A stretch of 37,778 nt of DNA, from positions 1-37,778 of the forward strand of contig JAHDDL010000029.1 in the NCBI GenBank assembly GCA_020629415.1. Direction: 5' to 3'. The notes under the pieces were generated by a model. That model did no database searches and was not told the DNA's origin. It saw nothing but the letters and a program-made list of their open reading frames with translations. This DNA comes from Maribacter sp. GTDB lineage: Bacteria; Bacteroidota; Bacteroidia; Flavobacteriales; Flavobacteriaceae. The position numbers and the translations under genes are program-made. This document shows, piece by piece, positions 25,064 to 34,059 of the stretch. Position 1 is the first letter of the stretch. Every line of letters begins with the position of its first letter.

Positions 25064-26311
25064 ATGAGGGTTTTTAAATTTGGGGGAGCATCCGTTAAAG
25101 ATGCAGATGCTGTTAAAAATGTAGTAAAGGTTTTAAAAGAAGTAGGGTATGAGAATACGCTTTTGGTTGTTTCTGCAATGGGCAAGACTACCAATGCTAT
25201 GGAAGATATCATAAATGCTTATTTTAACGATAAACAGGAAATACCTTCCAAGGTTGCTGAGATGGTAGATTATCATTTAAGTATTGTTTCAGAATTGTTT
25301 CCAAATTCGCAGCATGCCATTTATAAAGATATAAAAGTATTGGTCGATGAGATCAATGGTTTTTTGGTGTGGAACAAGTCACCCAACTACAATTTTGTTT
25401 ATGATCAAATTGTTGGTTACGGAGAATTGATCTCTACCACCATCATTAGTGCTTACTTCAAAGAAGTTGGCATTAAGAACAATTGGCTAGATGTAAGAAA
25501 CTTTATTAAGACCGATAGTAATTATAGGGATACTACGGTTGATTGGGAACGTACTCAAGGAAACGTTACTAAAATAGACCAAAAGGTTTTAAACATTACC
25601 CAAGGTTTCTTAGGTAGCGACGACAATAACTTTACAACAACTTTAGGCCGTGAAGGTTCCGATTATTCCGCTGCAATACTTGCGTATTGCCTGAATGCAG
25701 ATTCAGTAACTATTTGGAAAGATGTACCCGGTGTTTTAAATGCCGATCCAAGGTATTTTGAAGAAACCCAATTGCTAAACAACATCTCTTATAGAGAGGC
25801 TATTGAATTGGCGTTTTACGGTGCATCTGTAATTCATCCAAAAACATTACAACCATTGCAACGTAAAGAAATTCCGTTACACGTAAAATCTTTTGTAAAT
25901 CCTAAAGGTAAGGGCACAACGGTAGGTAAGGGTGTTGGTATAGAACCAAAAGTCCCTTGTTTCATCGTTAAAAAGAATCAGGTATTGGTAAAATTATCTT
26001 CGCTAGATTTTTCTTTTATTGTAGAAGATAGTATCAGCGAACTTTTTAAACTTTTTCATCAGCACAAGATAAAAGTAGATTTAATTCAGAATTCAGCTAT
26101 TAGCTTTTCCGTTTGTATCGATAATAAATTCGGAGGTTTGGAAAAACTTTTGCAACAATTAAAAAGTAAGTTCAAGGTAGCTCATCATGAGAACGTATCA
26201 TTATATACCATTAGGCACTTTGATAACAAAGCGTTAGAAACTTTACAGAATGGGCACGAGCTGCTATTGGAGCAACGTGGTACGGAAACCGTTCAGCTTG
26301 TGGTGAAGTAA
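25064..26311 (+). CDS. lysC: Aspartate kinase (monofunctional)
   Basis: 415 residues from the ATG at 25064 (MRVFKFGGASVKDA). A TTG six bases earlier also opens the frame but would place residues before the conserved first strand. It phosphorylates aspartate, the first step to lysine, threonine and methionine. The amino-acid kinase domain carries KFGGASV at the N terminus, TTTLGREGSDYSAA near residue 195, and IWKDVPGVLNADPRYF near 222. The C-terminal 120 residues form the ACT region (VLVKLSSLDFSFIVEDSI, ISFSVCID). No homoserine dehydrogenase domain follows. Confidence 0.92.
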   Translation: MRVFKFGGASVKDADAVKNVVKVLKEVGYENTLLVVSAMGKTTNAMEDIINAYFNDKQEIPSKVAEMVDYHLSIVSELFPNSQHAIYKDIKVLVDEINGFLVWNKSPNYNFVYDQIVGYGELISTTIISAYFKEVGIKNNWLDVRNFIKTDSNYRDTTVDWERTQGNVTKIDQKVLNITQGFLGSDDNNFTTTLGREGSDYSAAILAYCLNADSVTIWKDVPGVLNADPRYFEETQLLNNISYREAIELAFYGASVIHPKTLQPLQRKEIPLHVKSFVNPKGKGTTVGKGVGIEPKVPCFIVKKNQVLVKLSSLDFSFIVEDSISELFKLFHQHKIKVDLIQNSAISFSVCIDNKFGGLEKLLQQLKSKFKVAHHENVSLYTIRHFDNKALETLQNGHELLLEQRGTETVQLVVK

Positions 26312-26392
26312 GTTCAAGGTCATTTCAGACATGTTTAATAGGTAGCTGCAAAAGCTATTTTCCTATATTTACAGTCTAATCGATGATGATTT

Positions 26393-28213
26393 ATGGGTTT
26401 AGTTACCGCGAAGGAAGTTGCCAAGGCTATCAACCTCTCTAAATACGGAGTGTTAGGTACCTTTGTTGGTTGGATATTGTTGAAAGTTACCAGAATATCC
26501 AGTATTAATCGATTTTATGATACCATTGCCCATTTACAGGGTGAGGACTACGCCAACGCCATTCTAGAGCATTTTGAAATTGATTTTGAAATTCCTGAGG
26601 AAGATTTTAAGCGTTTACCCAAAGAAGGGTCTTACGTAACCATTAGTAATCACCCATTGGGTGCGATCGATGGTATTTTGCTGTTCAAACTAATGGTCAA
26701 GCAACGACCGGATTATAAAATTATGGCCAATTTTCTTCTGGAAAGAATGGTGCCTTTAAAACCCTATATTTTACCGGTCAATCCTTTTGGCGACCATAAA
26801 GATGCCAGAAGCAACTTGGCCGGATTCAAAAAAACACTGGAACATTTACAAAACGGCCATGTTTTAGGTGTATTTCCGGCAGGAGAAGTTTCTACCTATA
26901 AAGACGGCAAGCTCATAGTTGACAAACCATGGGAAGAGGCGGCTATAAAATTGATAAGAAAAGCTGAGGTACCCGTTGTGCCTATATATTTTCATGCCAA
27001 AAATAGCTCTTTGTTCTATCGCATTTCTAAGTTAGGAGATTCATTACGGACGGCCATGATTCCTTCTCAAGTCTTTTCCCAAAGAAATAGACCAATTAAA
27101 GTGAGAATAGGGCAACCGATCTCCGTGACCGCACAAAAAGAACAGGATAGTTTAGAAGAGTATACAGATCTATTACGACGTAAAACCTATATGCTCTCCA
27201 ATGCTTATGAAAAAGAGCGTTTGATCGATCAAATACCTACATCGCTTAAATTGCCCAAGCAACCTAAGAAAATTGCAGATGCGGTTCGTAAAGAGGTTAT
27301 GGAGGGTGAAATAGAGAAGCTTAGGGAGAAAGAGTGTCGTTTGCTTCAAAGCAAAAATTACGAAGTGTTTCTTGCAAAAGAAAAGGATATGCCTTTTATT
27401 TTAAAGGAAATAGGTCGGCAGCGAGAAGTTACCTTTAGGGCAATAGGGGAAGGGACCAACAAGGCTATTGACCTGGATAGTTTTGATAGTTATTACCACC
27501 ATTTGTTCTTATGGGATGATGAGGCTAAATGCATTGTTGGCGCTTACAGAATGGGAATGGGATCAGAGATTTTTCCGGAACATGGTATTGATGGTTTTTA
27601 TGTACAAGATTTGTTTAGAGTAGAGCCAGAATTGTATGATATGATGGAGCACTCTATAGAAATGGGACGTGCCTATATTACCAAAGAATACCAACAAAAA
27701 CCTATGCCTTTATTTTTACTTTGGAAAGGTATTGTACATACTACCTTAAGATTTCCTGAGCATAAGTATTTAATAGGTGGCGTAAGTATCAGTAACCAGT
27801 TTTCAAACTTTTCTAAATCGTTGATGATCGAATTTATGAAGTCTAATTACTGGGATCCCTACGTAGCACAATATATAAGGCCAAAGAAGGAGTTTAAGGT
27901 AAAGCTGAAAGATGCTGATAAGGAGTTCGTTTTTGATGAAACGCAAGCCGATTTAAATAAATTTGATCGTTTAATAGATGAGGTAGAGCCAGGTAGTCTT
28001 CGATTACCGGTTTTGATTAAGAAGTACATTAAACAGAATGCAAAGGTCGTTGCTTTTAATGTAGATCCCTTATTCAATAATTCAGTTGACGGATTAATGT
28101 ATATTAAAATCGCCGATTTACCGGAGAGTACCGTAAAACCGGTTATGGAAGAGTTTCAGGCAGAACTGGAGCGAAAATTGTTGGAGTCTCAAAACCCCGA
28201 GCCGGAAGTATAA
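26393..28213 (+). CDS. olsF: Bifunctional OlsF-like amino-lipid acyltransferase
   Basis: 606 residues in two parts. Residues 1-290 are a PlsC/LPLAT acyltransferase with NHPLGAIDG near residue 86 (His followed by Asp after five residues) and GVFPAGEVSTY near 160. Residues about 315-560 are a GNAT-like OlsB/hemolysin domain (REVTFRAIGEG, YYHHLFLWDDEAKCIVGAYRMG, GFYVQDLF, EMGRAYI). In characterised OlsF the C-terminal half N-acylates ornithine and the N-terminal half O-acylates the product, giving ornithine lipid. The amino acid here could be ornithine or glycine; sequence cannot decide. It follows lysC by 81 bp. Confidence 0.85.
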   Translation: MGLVTAKEVAKAINLSKYGVLGTFVGWILLKVTRISSINRFYDTIAHLQGEDYANAILEHFEIDFEIPEEDFKRLPKEGSYVTISNHPLGAIDGILLFKLMVKQRPDYKIMANFLLERMVPLKPYILPVNPFGDHKDARSNLAGFKKTLEHLQNGHVLGVFPAGEVSTYKDGKLIVDKPWEEAAIKLIRKAEVPVVPIYFHAKNSSLFYRISKLGDSLRTAMIPSQVFSQRNRPIKVRIGQPISVTAQKEQDSLEEYTDLLRRKTYMLSNAYEKERLIDQIPTSLKLPKQPKKIADAVRKEVMEGEIEKLREKECRLLQSKNYEVFLAKEKDMPFILKEIGRQREVTFRAIGEGTNKAIDLDSFDSYYHHLFLWDDEAKCIVGAYRMGMGSEIFPEHGIDGFYVQDLFRVEPELYDMMEHSIEMGRAYITKEYQQKPMPLFLLWKGIVHTTLRFPEHKYLIGGVSISNQFSNFSKSLMIEFMKSNYWDPYVAQYIRPKKEFKVKLKDADKEFVFDETQADLNKFDRLIDEVEPGSLRLPVLIKKYIKQNAKVVAFNVDPLFNNSVDGLMYIKIADLPESTVKPVMEEFQAELERKLLESQNPEPEV

Positions 28214-28214
28214 T

Positions 28215-28715
28215 CTAGTCTACACCAACAACGCTACTTCGCCTTTCAAAAAGTACATTGTCTACCCATTGCCCGTGTAATTTGCCAACGCGCTCACGTT
28301 TGCCGATCATTCTAAATCCTGTGGTTTCATGAAGTTTAATGCTAACATGGTTAGTTGGGAATACACCGGATTGTAGTGTCCAAATACCTTCTTGTTCACT
28401 AGCGGATACTATGTGTTCCAATAATACCTTGCCCAAACCTTTACCTCTGCTATTTCTAGAAACATAGACACTTATTTCGGCTACGCCGCCATAGACGCAT
28501 CTATTGGAAACTGGGGATAGAGCTACCCAACCTAATATTTCATTTTTTTGTTCCGCCACAAAACGGCAGTTGCTCATATGTGCTTTGTCCCAATTTTCAA
28601 AGGTGGGTACCTTGGTTTCAAAAGTGGCTATGCCGGTATCAATACCTTCTTGATATATTTTGGCAACAGAATTCCAGTCCTTTGCCAACATCTTTCTTAT
28701 AATTATATCCTTCAT
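28215..28715 (-). CDS. ArsN1-like N-acetyltransferase
   Basis: 166 residues of the phosphinothricin acetyltransferase branch of GNAT. The N-terminal IYQEGIDTGIATFETKVPT matches the substrate-side signature of ArsN1 family A; the acetyl-CoA motif is VSRNSRGKGLGKVLL near residue 85, and GVFPTNHVSIKLHETTGFR and GKLHGQWVDNVLFERR follow. ArsN1 enzymes inactivate the arsenical antibiotic arsinothricin. The preceding gene, 9 bp away on the same strand, encodes an ArsR repressor, which supports that substrate. A broader amino-acid-analogue acetyltransferase is the alternative. Tail-to-tail with olsF, stops 1 nt apart. Confidence 0.8.
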   Translation of the reverse strand: MKDIIIRKMLAKDWNSVAKIYQEGIDTGIATFETKVPTFENWDKAHMSNCRFVAEQKNEILGWVALSPVSNRCVYGGVAEISVYVSRNSRGKGLGKVLLEHIVSASEQEGIWTLQSGVFPTNHVSIKLHETTGFRMIGKRERVGKLHGQWVDNVLFERRSSVVGVD

Positions 28716-28724
28716 ATGTAGTTT

Positions 28725-29048
28725 TTAGCAACAATTATCTTTAGTGGTTTCAAAAAAAGAATTTAGAAGTGCTTGTACTGCCTTCCATTGTTTAAGATTA
28801 ATATAATAGCATACTTTTTTGCCTTCAATTTCACCTCTTATTAAATCTATACTCTTAAGTTCTTTTAAATGCTGTGAGATAGTAGGCTGTGCCAATCCTA
28901 TTTCATCAACAATATCATTACAAATACAAGCATTTTGCTGACTTATATATTGTAAAATAGCAATACGGGCAGGGTTTGAGAGTACTTTGAACATGATTGC
29001 AAGTTCATTTTGCTCTGTATTGAATATTTGTGATTTTGTTATTCCCAT
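28725..29048 (-). CDS. ArsR/SmtB family transcriptional regulator
   Basis: 107 residues, winged helix-turn-helix. FKVLSNPARIAILQYIS leads into ACICNDIVDEIGLAQPTISQHLKELKS (recognition helix) and a wing GEIEGKKVCYYI. Cysteines at 41 and 43 are in the ArsR metalloid-site region; further cysteines at 80, 106 and 107 could complete an As(III) site. It likely represses itself and the acetyltransferase gene until metalloid binds. A palindrome 10 bp upstream of the start is a plausible operator. Confidence 0.9.
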   Translation of the reverse strand: MGITKSQIFNTEQNELAIMFKVLSNPARIAILQYISQQNACICNDIVDEIGLAQPTISQHLKELKSIDLIRGEIEGKKVCYYINLKQWKAVQALLNSFFETTKDNCC

Positions 29049-29057
29049 TTGATATTT

Positions 29058-29073
29058 TAATATTGCTATATTA
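29058..29073. promoter_or_regulatory. Candidate ArsR operator
   Basis: TAATAT TGCT ATATTA, a perfect 6-bp inverted repeat with a 4-nt centre, lies 10-25 nt upstream of the arsR ATG. The placement suits autorepression. Binding is inferred. Confidence 0.45.
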
Positions 29074-29089
29074 CGATGATATGTGATGT

Positions 29090-29122
29090 AAAAAAAGCCA
29101 GATGAGTTCTCATCTAGCTTTT
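29090..29122 (-). terminator. Terminator after the TM2 gene
   Basis: A stem AGATGAG/CTCATCT with a tiny loop is extended by a GC pair across one mismatch, then a run of seven T on the minus strand. It lies 5 nt after the TM2-gene stop and separates that gene from arsR. Confidence 0.8.
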
Positions 29123-29127
29123 GTAGT

Positions 29128-29511
29128 TTAGAACCAAGGTTTTCTACCTACCTGGTATGTGTTGTAAAATTCTTCGTCTGATTTTGTTAGGTATATGATA
29201 CCTTCAATAATGCCTACCACCCACATAGCAGATGCACCAATACCACAGGTTACAGCTCCCAATACCAGGGTAATAACTAACATTATAATTCCTTCTTTCT
29301 GATATCCTAGAATAAATTTGTGAATACCTAACGAACCTATTACGATAGCCAATATACCAGCTAACATTTTTTTGTTTTCTCCTCCAGGGCCTCCACTGAA
29401 AGCTTCTTTTGCTCCTGCGGTAAAATCACTGGCTGCTTTTTTAGCTCCTTCGCTAAATTCTTTTGCAGATTCCTCTGCCTTATCTCCGAAATCTTTGTTT
29501 TCTTCTGACAT
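29128..29511 (-). CDS. TM2 domain membrane protein
   Basis: 127 residues. The N-terminal 45 residues are charged, with alanine/lysine repeats (EESAKEFSEGAKKAASDFTA) likely forming an amphipathic helix. Two transmembrane segments follow (LAGILAIVIGSLGIHKFILG and IIMLVITLVLGAVTCGIGAS), ending in WVVGIIEGIIYLTKSDEEF. The GSLGIHKFILGY turn is the TM2-domain signature. Function unknown. Monocistronic with its own terminator. Confidence 0.85.
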   Translation of the reverse strand: MSEENKDFGDKAEESAKEFSEGAKKAASDFTAGAKEAFSGGPGGENKKMLAGILAIVIGSLGIHKFILGYQKEGIIMLVITLVLGAVTCGIGASAMWVVGIIEGIIYLTKSDEEFYNTYQVGRKPWF

Positions 29512-29566
29512 TTTAATTGTTGTTTGGTGGTTATTATAAGTTTTAAATGTAACGATTATTTTAACA

Positions 29567-29953
29567 TCACAAAAATGCTTTATCTATTGGTTCCCAAAGT
29601 TCTAGCTTATTTCCGTCAGGATCTAAAATCCAACCAAATTTTCCATATTCAAATTCTTGGATTTCGCCTACCACTGTTACTCCTTCTTCCTTTAGCACTT
29701 TTAATAATTCTACAAGATTCTCCACCCTAAAATTCATCATAAAACTAGATTGGCTAGGTTTGAAATAATCAGTAGCGGCATTCATGGGGCTCCATTGAGT
29801 AGAACAGTCGTTTCCTTCTTTATCTTGCCACCAAAAAGTACAACCGTATTGGTCAGTGTTTAATCCTAAATGCTTGTTATACCAATTTTTAGAATGGTCA
29901 GGATCTTTAGTTTTAAAGAAGAAGCCTCCTAAGCCTGTTACTCTGTTTTTCAT
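29567..29953 (-). CDS. VOC family (glyoxalase-like) protein
   Basis: 128 residues with the paired beta-alpha-beta-beta-beta modules of vicinal-oxygen-chelate proteins: GGFFFKTKDPDHSKNWYNKH, then FMMNFRVENLVELLKVLKEE, ending DPDGNKLELWEP. The terminal Glu in LELWEP is a usual metal ligand. Last of a four-gene run with 6 bp to the DUF1801 gene. Substrate unknown; could be a lyase, dioxygenase or binding protein. Confidence 0.85.
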   Translation of the reverse strand: MKNRVTGLGGFFFKTKDPDHSKNWYNKHLGLNTDQYGCTFWWQDKEGNDCSTQWSPMNAATDYFKPSQSSFMMNFRVENLVELLKVLKEEGVTVVGEIQEFEYGKFGWILDPDGNKLELWEPIDKAFL

Positions 29954-29959
29954 AACTGT

Positions 29960-30415
29960 CTATTTTTTGATGTTATTCTCGTATAAATCAATCCATTGTT
30001 GGGGAGTCATTTTAGTGCATAATTCGGCAATAAGCTCGTATGGTATATCATCCATGCTTTTAAATCTGATACAACTTTTGCCCATATCTAGTTTGCGTTT
30101 GCAATGTTTAGGGTATTCGCTCTTAAACCAGTTCATTAAAGTAATATCTGCATAAATACCAGAGTGATACAAGGCGATAAAATTCTTTTGTGAAGCCAAA
30201 TTAATAAACGGTAACGGTAGGTCAGGTTTTACATGATAACCTGCCGGGTATAGTGTATGTGGTACTACATAGCCCAACATGCCATAACTTAATTGCTCTT
30301 CAAAACCATGGGGTAATTTTTTTAAAATAATACCTCTTAGTTTTTCAATTGCCACTTTACGTTCCGGTGGCAATTGTGCAATATAATTGTCTGGTGAGCT
30401 GGCTTCGTATTTCAT
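29960..30415 (-). CDS. DUF1801 domain protein
   Basis: 151 residues, single DUF1801 (YdhG-like) domain: NYIAQLPPERKVAIEKLRGI, then GFEEQLSYGMLGYVVP and KPDLPLPFINLASQKNFIALY, and the final KLDMGKSCIRFKSMDDIPYE. Some relatives are iron-binding chaperone-like proteins, but no metal site is obvious. It begins 1 nt after the dehydrogenase stop, so the two are translationally coupled. Confidence 0.85.
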   Translation of the reverse strand: MKYEASSPDNYIAQLPPERKVAIEKLRGIILKKLPHGFEEQLSYGMLGYVVPHTLYPAGYHVKPDLPLPFINLASQKNFIALYHSGIYADITLMNWFKSEYPKHCKRKLDMGKSCIRFKSMDDIPYELIAELCTKMTPQQWIDLYENNIKK

Positions 30416-30416
30416 A

Positions 30417-31361
30417 TCACTCTAAAAATTTAGCTTTTACTTTATCGACTACCGTTTGGGCAAGTTTAACTTTACTTTCTATCGTCCAACCTGCTACGTG
30501 TGGCGATAGTATTACTTGGTCAGAATTAATTAAGTATTGAAATGCTTCTGGTAAAGTATCATCGGTAAACATATGTTCAAAAGATGCTTTTTCGTATTCC
30601 AAAACATCTAAACCTGCACCAAGAACCTTGCCCGATTTTATAGCATCGACTAAATCTGAGGTAACTATGCATTTTCCTCTGGCGGTATTTATAATCCAAA
30701 TAGGGTTATCGAACTTTTCTAGAAATTCGGTATTTACCATACCAATGGTCAGTTCTGTCTGCGGTACATGTAAGCTTATAACATCAGCTCTATTTTGAAA
30801 TTCCATAATACCTACTTGGCGCGCATTTTCATCTTCTACACCACCTTTTATGTCATAGCAAATTACCTCTTCCACATCAAAGCCTTTTAACTTTTTAGCA
30901 AAAGCTTTTCCCATATTGCCATAACCTATAATACCTACTACTTTGCCTTCTAGCTCTATGCCACGGTTACCTTCACGATCCCATTTGCCACTTCTAACTT
31001 CTTTGTCCGCACTGTTCAATTTATTAAAAAGTGATAATAGCATACCTAAGGCGTGTTCGCCAACCGCGTTACGATTGCCTTCTGGCGCTGCAGCAAGAAA
31101 AATACCAAGAGATTTGGCATATTTTGTATCTATATTTTCAAGTCCCGCGCCTAATCTGCCTATAAATTTTAGATTTTTTGCCTTATCCAAAAAATGCTCG
31201 TCTATAGTAAACCTGCTTCTAATAATGAGTCCGTCATAGTCTTCTATCTTAGCTTCAATCTGTTCTTTGGTAGAGCTATAATCTTCATAGTTCTGAAAAC
31301 CTAATTCTGAGAATTGCTCAATAATCAATGGGTGATTGATGTCTACGTGTAATACTTTCAT
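30417..31361 (-). CDS. D-2-hydroxyacid dehydrogenase (phosphoglycerate dehydrogenase-like)
   Basis: 314 residues. The NAD-binding Rossmann motif is GIIGYGNMGKAFAKKL near residue 143. The catalytic Arg is in INTARGKCI, Glu in GAGLDVLEYE and His in ILSPHVAGWT. N-terminal substrate-domain features include FIGRLGAGLENID. It lacks the C-terminal ACT/ASB domains of long SerA proteins, so the true substrate (3-phosphoglycerate, glycerate or another 2-hydroxyacid) is undecided. Second gene of a tight run cupin-dehydrogenase-DUF1801-VOC. Confidence 0.88.
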   Translation of the reverse strand: MKVLHVDINHPLIIEQFSELGFQNYEDYSSTKEQIEAKIEDYDGLIIRSRFTIDEHFLDKAKNLKFIGRLGAGLENIDTKYAKSLGIFLAAAPEGNRNAVGEHALGMLLSLFNKLNSADKEVRSGKWDREGNRGIELEGKVVGIIGYGNMGKAFAKKLKGFDVEEVICYDIKGGVEDENARQVGIMEFQNRADVISLHVPQTELTIGMVNTEFLEKFDNPIWIINTARGKCIVTSDLVDAIKSGKVLGAGLDVLEYEKASFEHMFTDDTLPEAFQYLINSDQVILSPHVAGWTIESKVKLAQTVVDKVKAKFLE

Positions 31362-31371
31362 TTAAACTTTA

Positions 31372-31737
31372 TTATATTTCGGGGTAATCTGTTTTTGTTT
31401 TTTCGTCTTTAATGTTTCCGGTGTGGGAAGTGCTTAATTTTTCAAAAAGCATAACGTGTACTTCTTCATTGTTTTTGGTCATAGGGCAATGTTCCACTCC
31501 TTTGGGGACTATAATAATTTCGCCTTGTTGCACTATTTCTGTACGTTCTTTAAACTGCATGTATAAAGTTCCTTTTAGTACTTGAAATAGCTCATCTTCA
31601 TTATCGTGTGCATGCCATACAAATTCACCTTTTAACTTTGCCAGCAATACTTGCATATTATCTACAACACCTATTTGGTGCGGATGCCAATGCCCGTCTA
31701 TAAAATCAAATTTTTCTTTTAGTTTGATGCTTTTCAT
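31372..31737 (-). CDS. Cupin domain protein
   Basis: 121 residues, one cupin barrel. Motif 1 is HAHDNEDELFQVLKGTL with two His and a Glu for metal binding; motif 2 is VPKGVEHCPMTKN with the second metal His. Start 96 bp after the mgtE side gap; the stop is 10 bp before the dehydrogenase start. Substrate unknown; could be an isomerase, dioxygenase or binding protein. Confidence 0.85.
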   Translation of the reverse strand: MKSIKLKEKFDFIDGHWHPHQIGVVDNMQVLLAKLKGEFVWHAHDNEDELFQVLKGTLYMQFKERTEIVQQGEIIIVPKGVEHCPMTKNNEEVHVMLFEKLSTSHTGNIKDEKTKTDYPEI

Positions 31738-31833
31738 GGCTATGTCAATTCTATCTTAAATTATGAACGAAAGAAATTCAATATAGTAATATACGGAAAG
31801 CCACAGTATTCTAAAAAGAAGCGAAGCAGTTTA

Positions 31834-33186
31834 TTATATGCCCAAAATCAATTTGGCTATAGAGAAATAAATTAAAATACCAAAAATATCATTACTTGTG
31901 GTAATGAACGGGCCAGTTGCAATGGCGGGGTCAATGCCTCTTTTGTTCAAAAATAAGGGAACGAAGGTACCTATGAATCCGGCAACAACGATTACCGCAA
32001 TCAATGAAATGGAAATTGCCAATGAGGTAAGAAAATCTCCTTTCCAGATCCACGTAAAGATCAGTAATAAGCACGAAAGAATAAATCCGTTCAACAATGC
32101 CAAAAGCATTTCCTTAATTAAACGGCTGCTTATACTTCCTTTAATATCGTCATTGGCCAATCCTTGAACTATTATGGCACTAGACTGTACGCCAACGTTA
32201 CCTGCCATTGCCGCTATTAATGGAGTAAAGAGAAATAGTACCGTGTACTCACGAAACATTTCTTCAAAGCCGCCCATGATCAAGGCTGCACCTGCACCAC
32301 CAAAAAGACCTAAAATTAACCATGGTAAGCGCGCACGTGTTAGATCCCAAATACTATCATCTGCTTCTACATCTTGAGATATACCTGCCGCCATTTGGTA
32401 ATCGCGTTCTGCTTCTTCCTTAATGACATCAACGATATCGTCAATAGTAATACGACCCACCAATCTGCCAATTTCATCAACTACAGGTATGGCTTCTAAA
32501 TCATATTTACTCATTATTCTAGCCACCTCTTCTGGATCTTCATTAACGTTGACAGAATCTACATTTTTAATGAATACGTCCTTTATGTGAGTTTTGGTAG
32601 AGGTGGTCAATAAATCTTTTAAAGACAGTCTTCCTTTTAATTTATCTTCATCATCTACTACATAAATAGAATGAACACGTGTTACATTTTCTGCCTGTGT
32701 GCGCATTTCCTTAACGCAGGTAAGAACGTTCCAGTTTTCATTGACTTTTACAAGCTCTTTTGCCATAAGACCACCAGCGGAATCATCTGCATATCTTAAA
32801 AGGTCAACAATATCTTTGGCGTGTTCTCTATCTTCAATTTTAGAGATGACGTCTTGTATCTGATCTTTTGGAAGCTCGCCAATGATATCTGCAGCATCAT
32901 CGGTGTCCAGTTCCTCTAATTCGTCTGCTATTTCTTTTGTAGATAGGCTGCTTAATATGGCTTCACGGACATCTTCATCTAGTTCTGTAAGAACATCGGA
33001 AGTCTTGTCACTATCCAATAATTTAATAAGATAGGTTGCTTTTTCCTTGTCTAATTCATTGATGATTTCAGCGACATCGGCATAATGAACGGCACTTAAC
33101 ATAGAATTTAGTTCAGTATCATTGTTTTGTTCAATGAGCTGTTCTATCTCTACTACAAGTTCTTCGGTAAGCTTAAAGGGTGTCAT
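31834..33186 (-). CDS. mgtE: Magnesium transporter MgtE
   Basis: 450 residues, standard for MgtE. A cytosolic N domain of helical repeats (1-130, ADEIINEL and [10 protein letters not shown] type motifs) is followed by two CBS domains (about 135-260), which sense cytoplasmic Mg2+, a connecting helix, and five transmembrane helices. Channel-region residues include [18 protein letters not shown] and [15 protein letters not shown], the Mg2+ pore signature. The start overlaps the rsmA 3' end by 14 bp. Confidence 0.95.
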   Translation of the reverse strand: MTPFKLTEELVVEIEQLIEQNNDTELNSMLSAVHYADVAEIINELDKEKATYLIKLLDSDKTSDVLTELDEDVREAILSSLSTKEIADELEELDTDDAADIIGELPKDQIQDVISKIEDREHAKDIVDLLRYADDSAGGLMAKELVKVNENWNVLTCVKEMRTQAENVTRVHSIYVVDDEDKLKGRLSLKDLLTTSTKTHIKDVFIKNVDSVNVNEDPEEVARIMSKYDLEAIPVVDEIGRLVGRITIDDIVDVIKEEAERDYQMAAGISQDVEADDSIWDLTRARLPWLILGLFGGAGAALIMGGFEEMFREYTVLFLFTPLIAAMAGNVGVQSSAIIVQGLANDDIKGSISSRLIKEMLLALLNGFILSCLLLIFTWIWKGDFLTSLAISISLIAVIVVAGFIGTFVPLFLNKRGIDPAIATGPFITTSNDIFGILIYFSIAKLILGI

Positions 33187-34039
33187 CTGCTATTTTCTTC
33201 GTCAATGCTATAAAATCGGCAACAGCCAACTGTTCCGGTCTAAGGTCAAATATAGCATCTTCTCTTAGATTATCTGATAAAGAGAATGTTTTTAAACTGT
33301 TACGTAATGTCTTTCTTCTTTGATTAAAAGCTGTCTTCACCACTCTGTAAAGCAATTGCTCATCACAAGAAAGCTCAAAGTTAGTTTTGCGTGTTAATCT
33401 AAGAACGCCGGACTGTACTTTTGGCGGAGGGTCAAACACATCCGGTTCTACCGTAAAAAGGTATTCAGCGTCGTAAAACGCTTGGACCAAAACAGATAGA
33501 ATACCGTAAGCCTTACTACCTTCTGATGAACAGATACGTTGCGCAACTTCTTTCTGAAACATCCCCGAAAATTCAGGAATCTGATGGCGTAGCTCCAACA
33601 TTTTAAAAACGATCTGTGTAGATATGTTATATGGGAAGTTGCCGGTAATGCCAAATTGCTCATCGCCGAACAAACTAGCAATATCAAAATTTAAAAAATC
33701 TGCTTCAATCACTTTAAAAGAGCCTTCGCCCTCAAATGCTTTTGGGTGTTCTAAAGGAAAAGTTTCGTTTAGGTACGTAATGGACTCCGTATCTAAATCC
33801 ATAGCTACCAAATTACTATTATTTCGTAAAAGGTATTTGGTCAAAACACCGGTACCCGGACCAATTTCTATAACATTCTTGTACCCTTGTTGTAATAGGG
33901 TTTCTGCAATTTGTTTGGCAATGTCCTCATCTTTTAGAAAATGTTGGCCTAAATGTTTCTTTGCTTTTACAGGACCTTTTTCATGATGCTTTTTATGAGC
34001 ATATTTATCACCTTTGTTCTTCTTTCTCTTCGTTCCCAT
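33173..34039 (-). CDS. rsmA: 16S rRNA dimethyladenosine transferase RsmA/KsgA
   Basis: 288 residues. It dimethylates the two adjacent adenosines in the 3' hairpin of 16S rRNA during small-subunit maturation. SAM motif I is [15 protein letters not shown] near residue 58; the catalytic NxPY motif is GNFPYNIST near 133. [13 protein letters not shown] marks the normal family N terminus at about residue 26, preceded by an extra basic, His-rich leader ([19 protein letters not shown]). It lies between the DUF4286-GGCT gene (20 bp) and mgtE (overlap). Confidence 0.95.
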   Translation of the reverse strand: MGTKRKKNKGDKYAHKKHHEKGPVKAKKHLGQHFLKDEDIAKQIAETLLQQGYKNVIEIGPGTGVLTKYLLRNNSNLVAMDLDTESITYLNETFPLEHPKAFEGEGSFKVIEADFLNFDIASLFGDEQFGITGNFPYNISTQIVFKMLELRHQIPEFSGMFQKEVAQRICSSEGSKAYGILSVLVQAFYDAEYLFTVEPDVFDPPPKVQSGVLRLTRKTNFELSCDEQLLYRVVKTAFNQRRKTLRNSLKTFSLSDNLREDAIFDLRPEQLAVADFIALTKKIADDTL

Positions 34040-34059
34040 AAATAGTTTTTAACGGTATC

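Noticed and set aside
28465..28490. TTCGGCTACGCCGCC within the ArsN1-like gene, similar to part of the repeat core
   Set aside because: It encodes the conserved GGVAEISVYV strand of the acetyltransferase and lacks the rest of the core and arms.
31818..31830. GAAGCGAAGCAGT near the mgtE stop, resembling the last part of the palindrome core plus an arm
   Set aside because: The other arm is missing (no ACTGC at the expected place), so at most a decayed remnant; not counted as a copy.
33624..33986. 120-residue plus-strand frame opposite rsmA
   Set aside because: Antisense to the SAM-binding and NxPY motifs of rsmA; no recognisable features.
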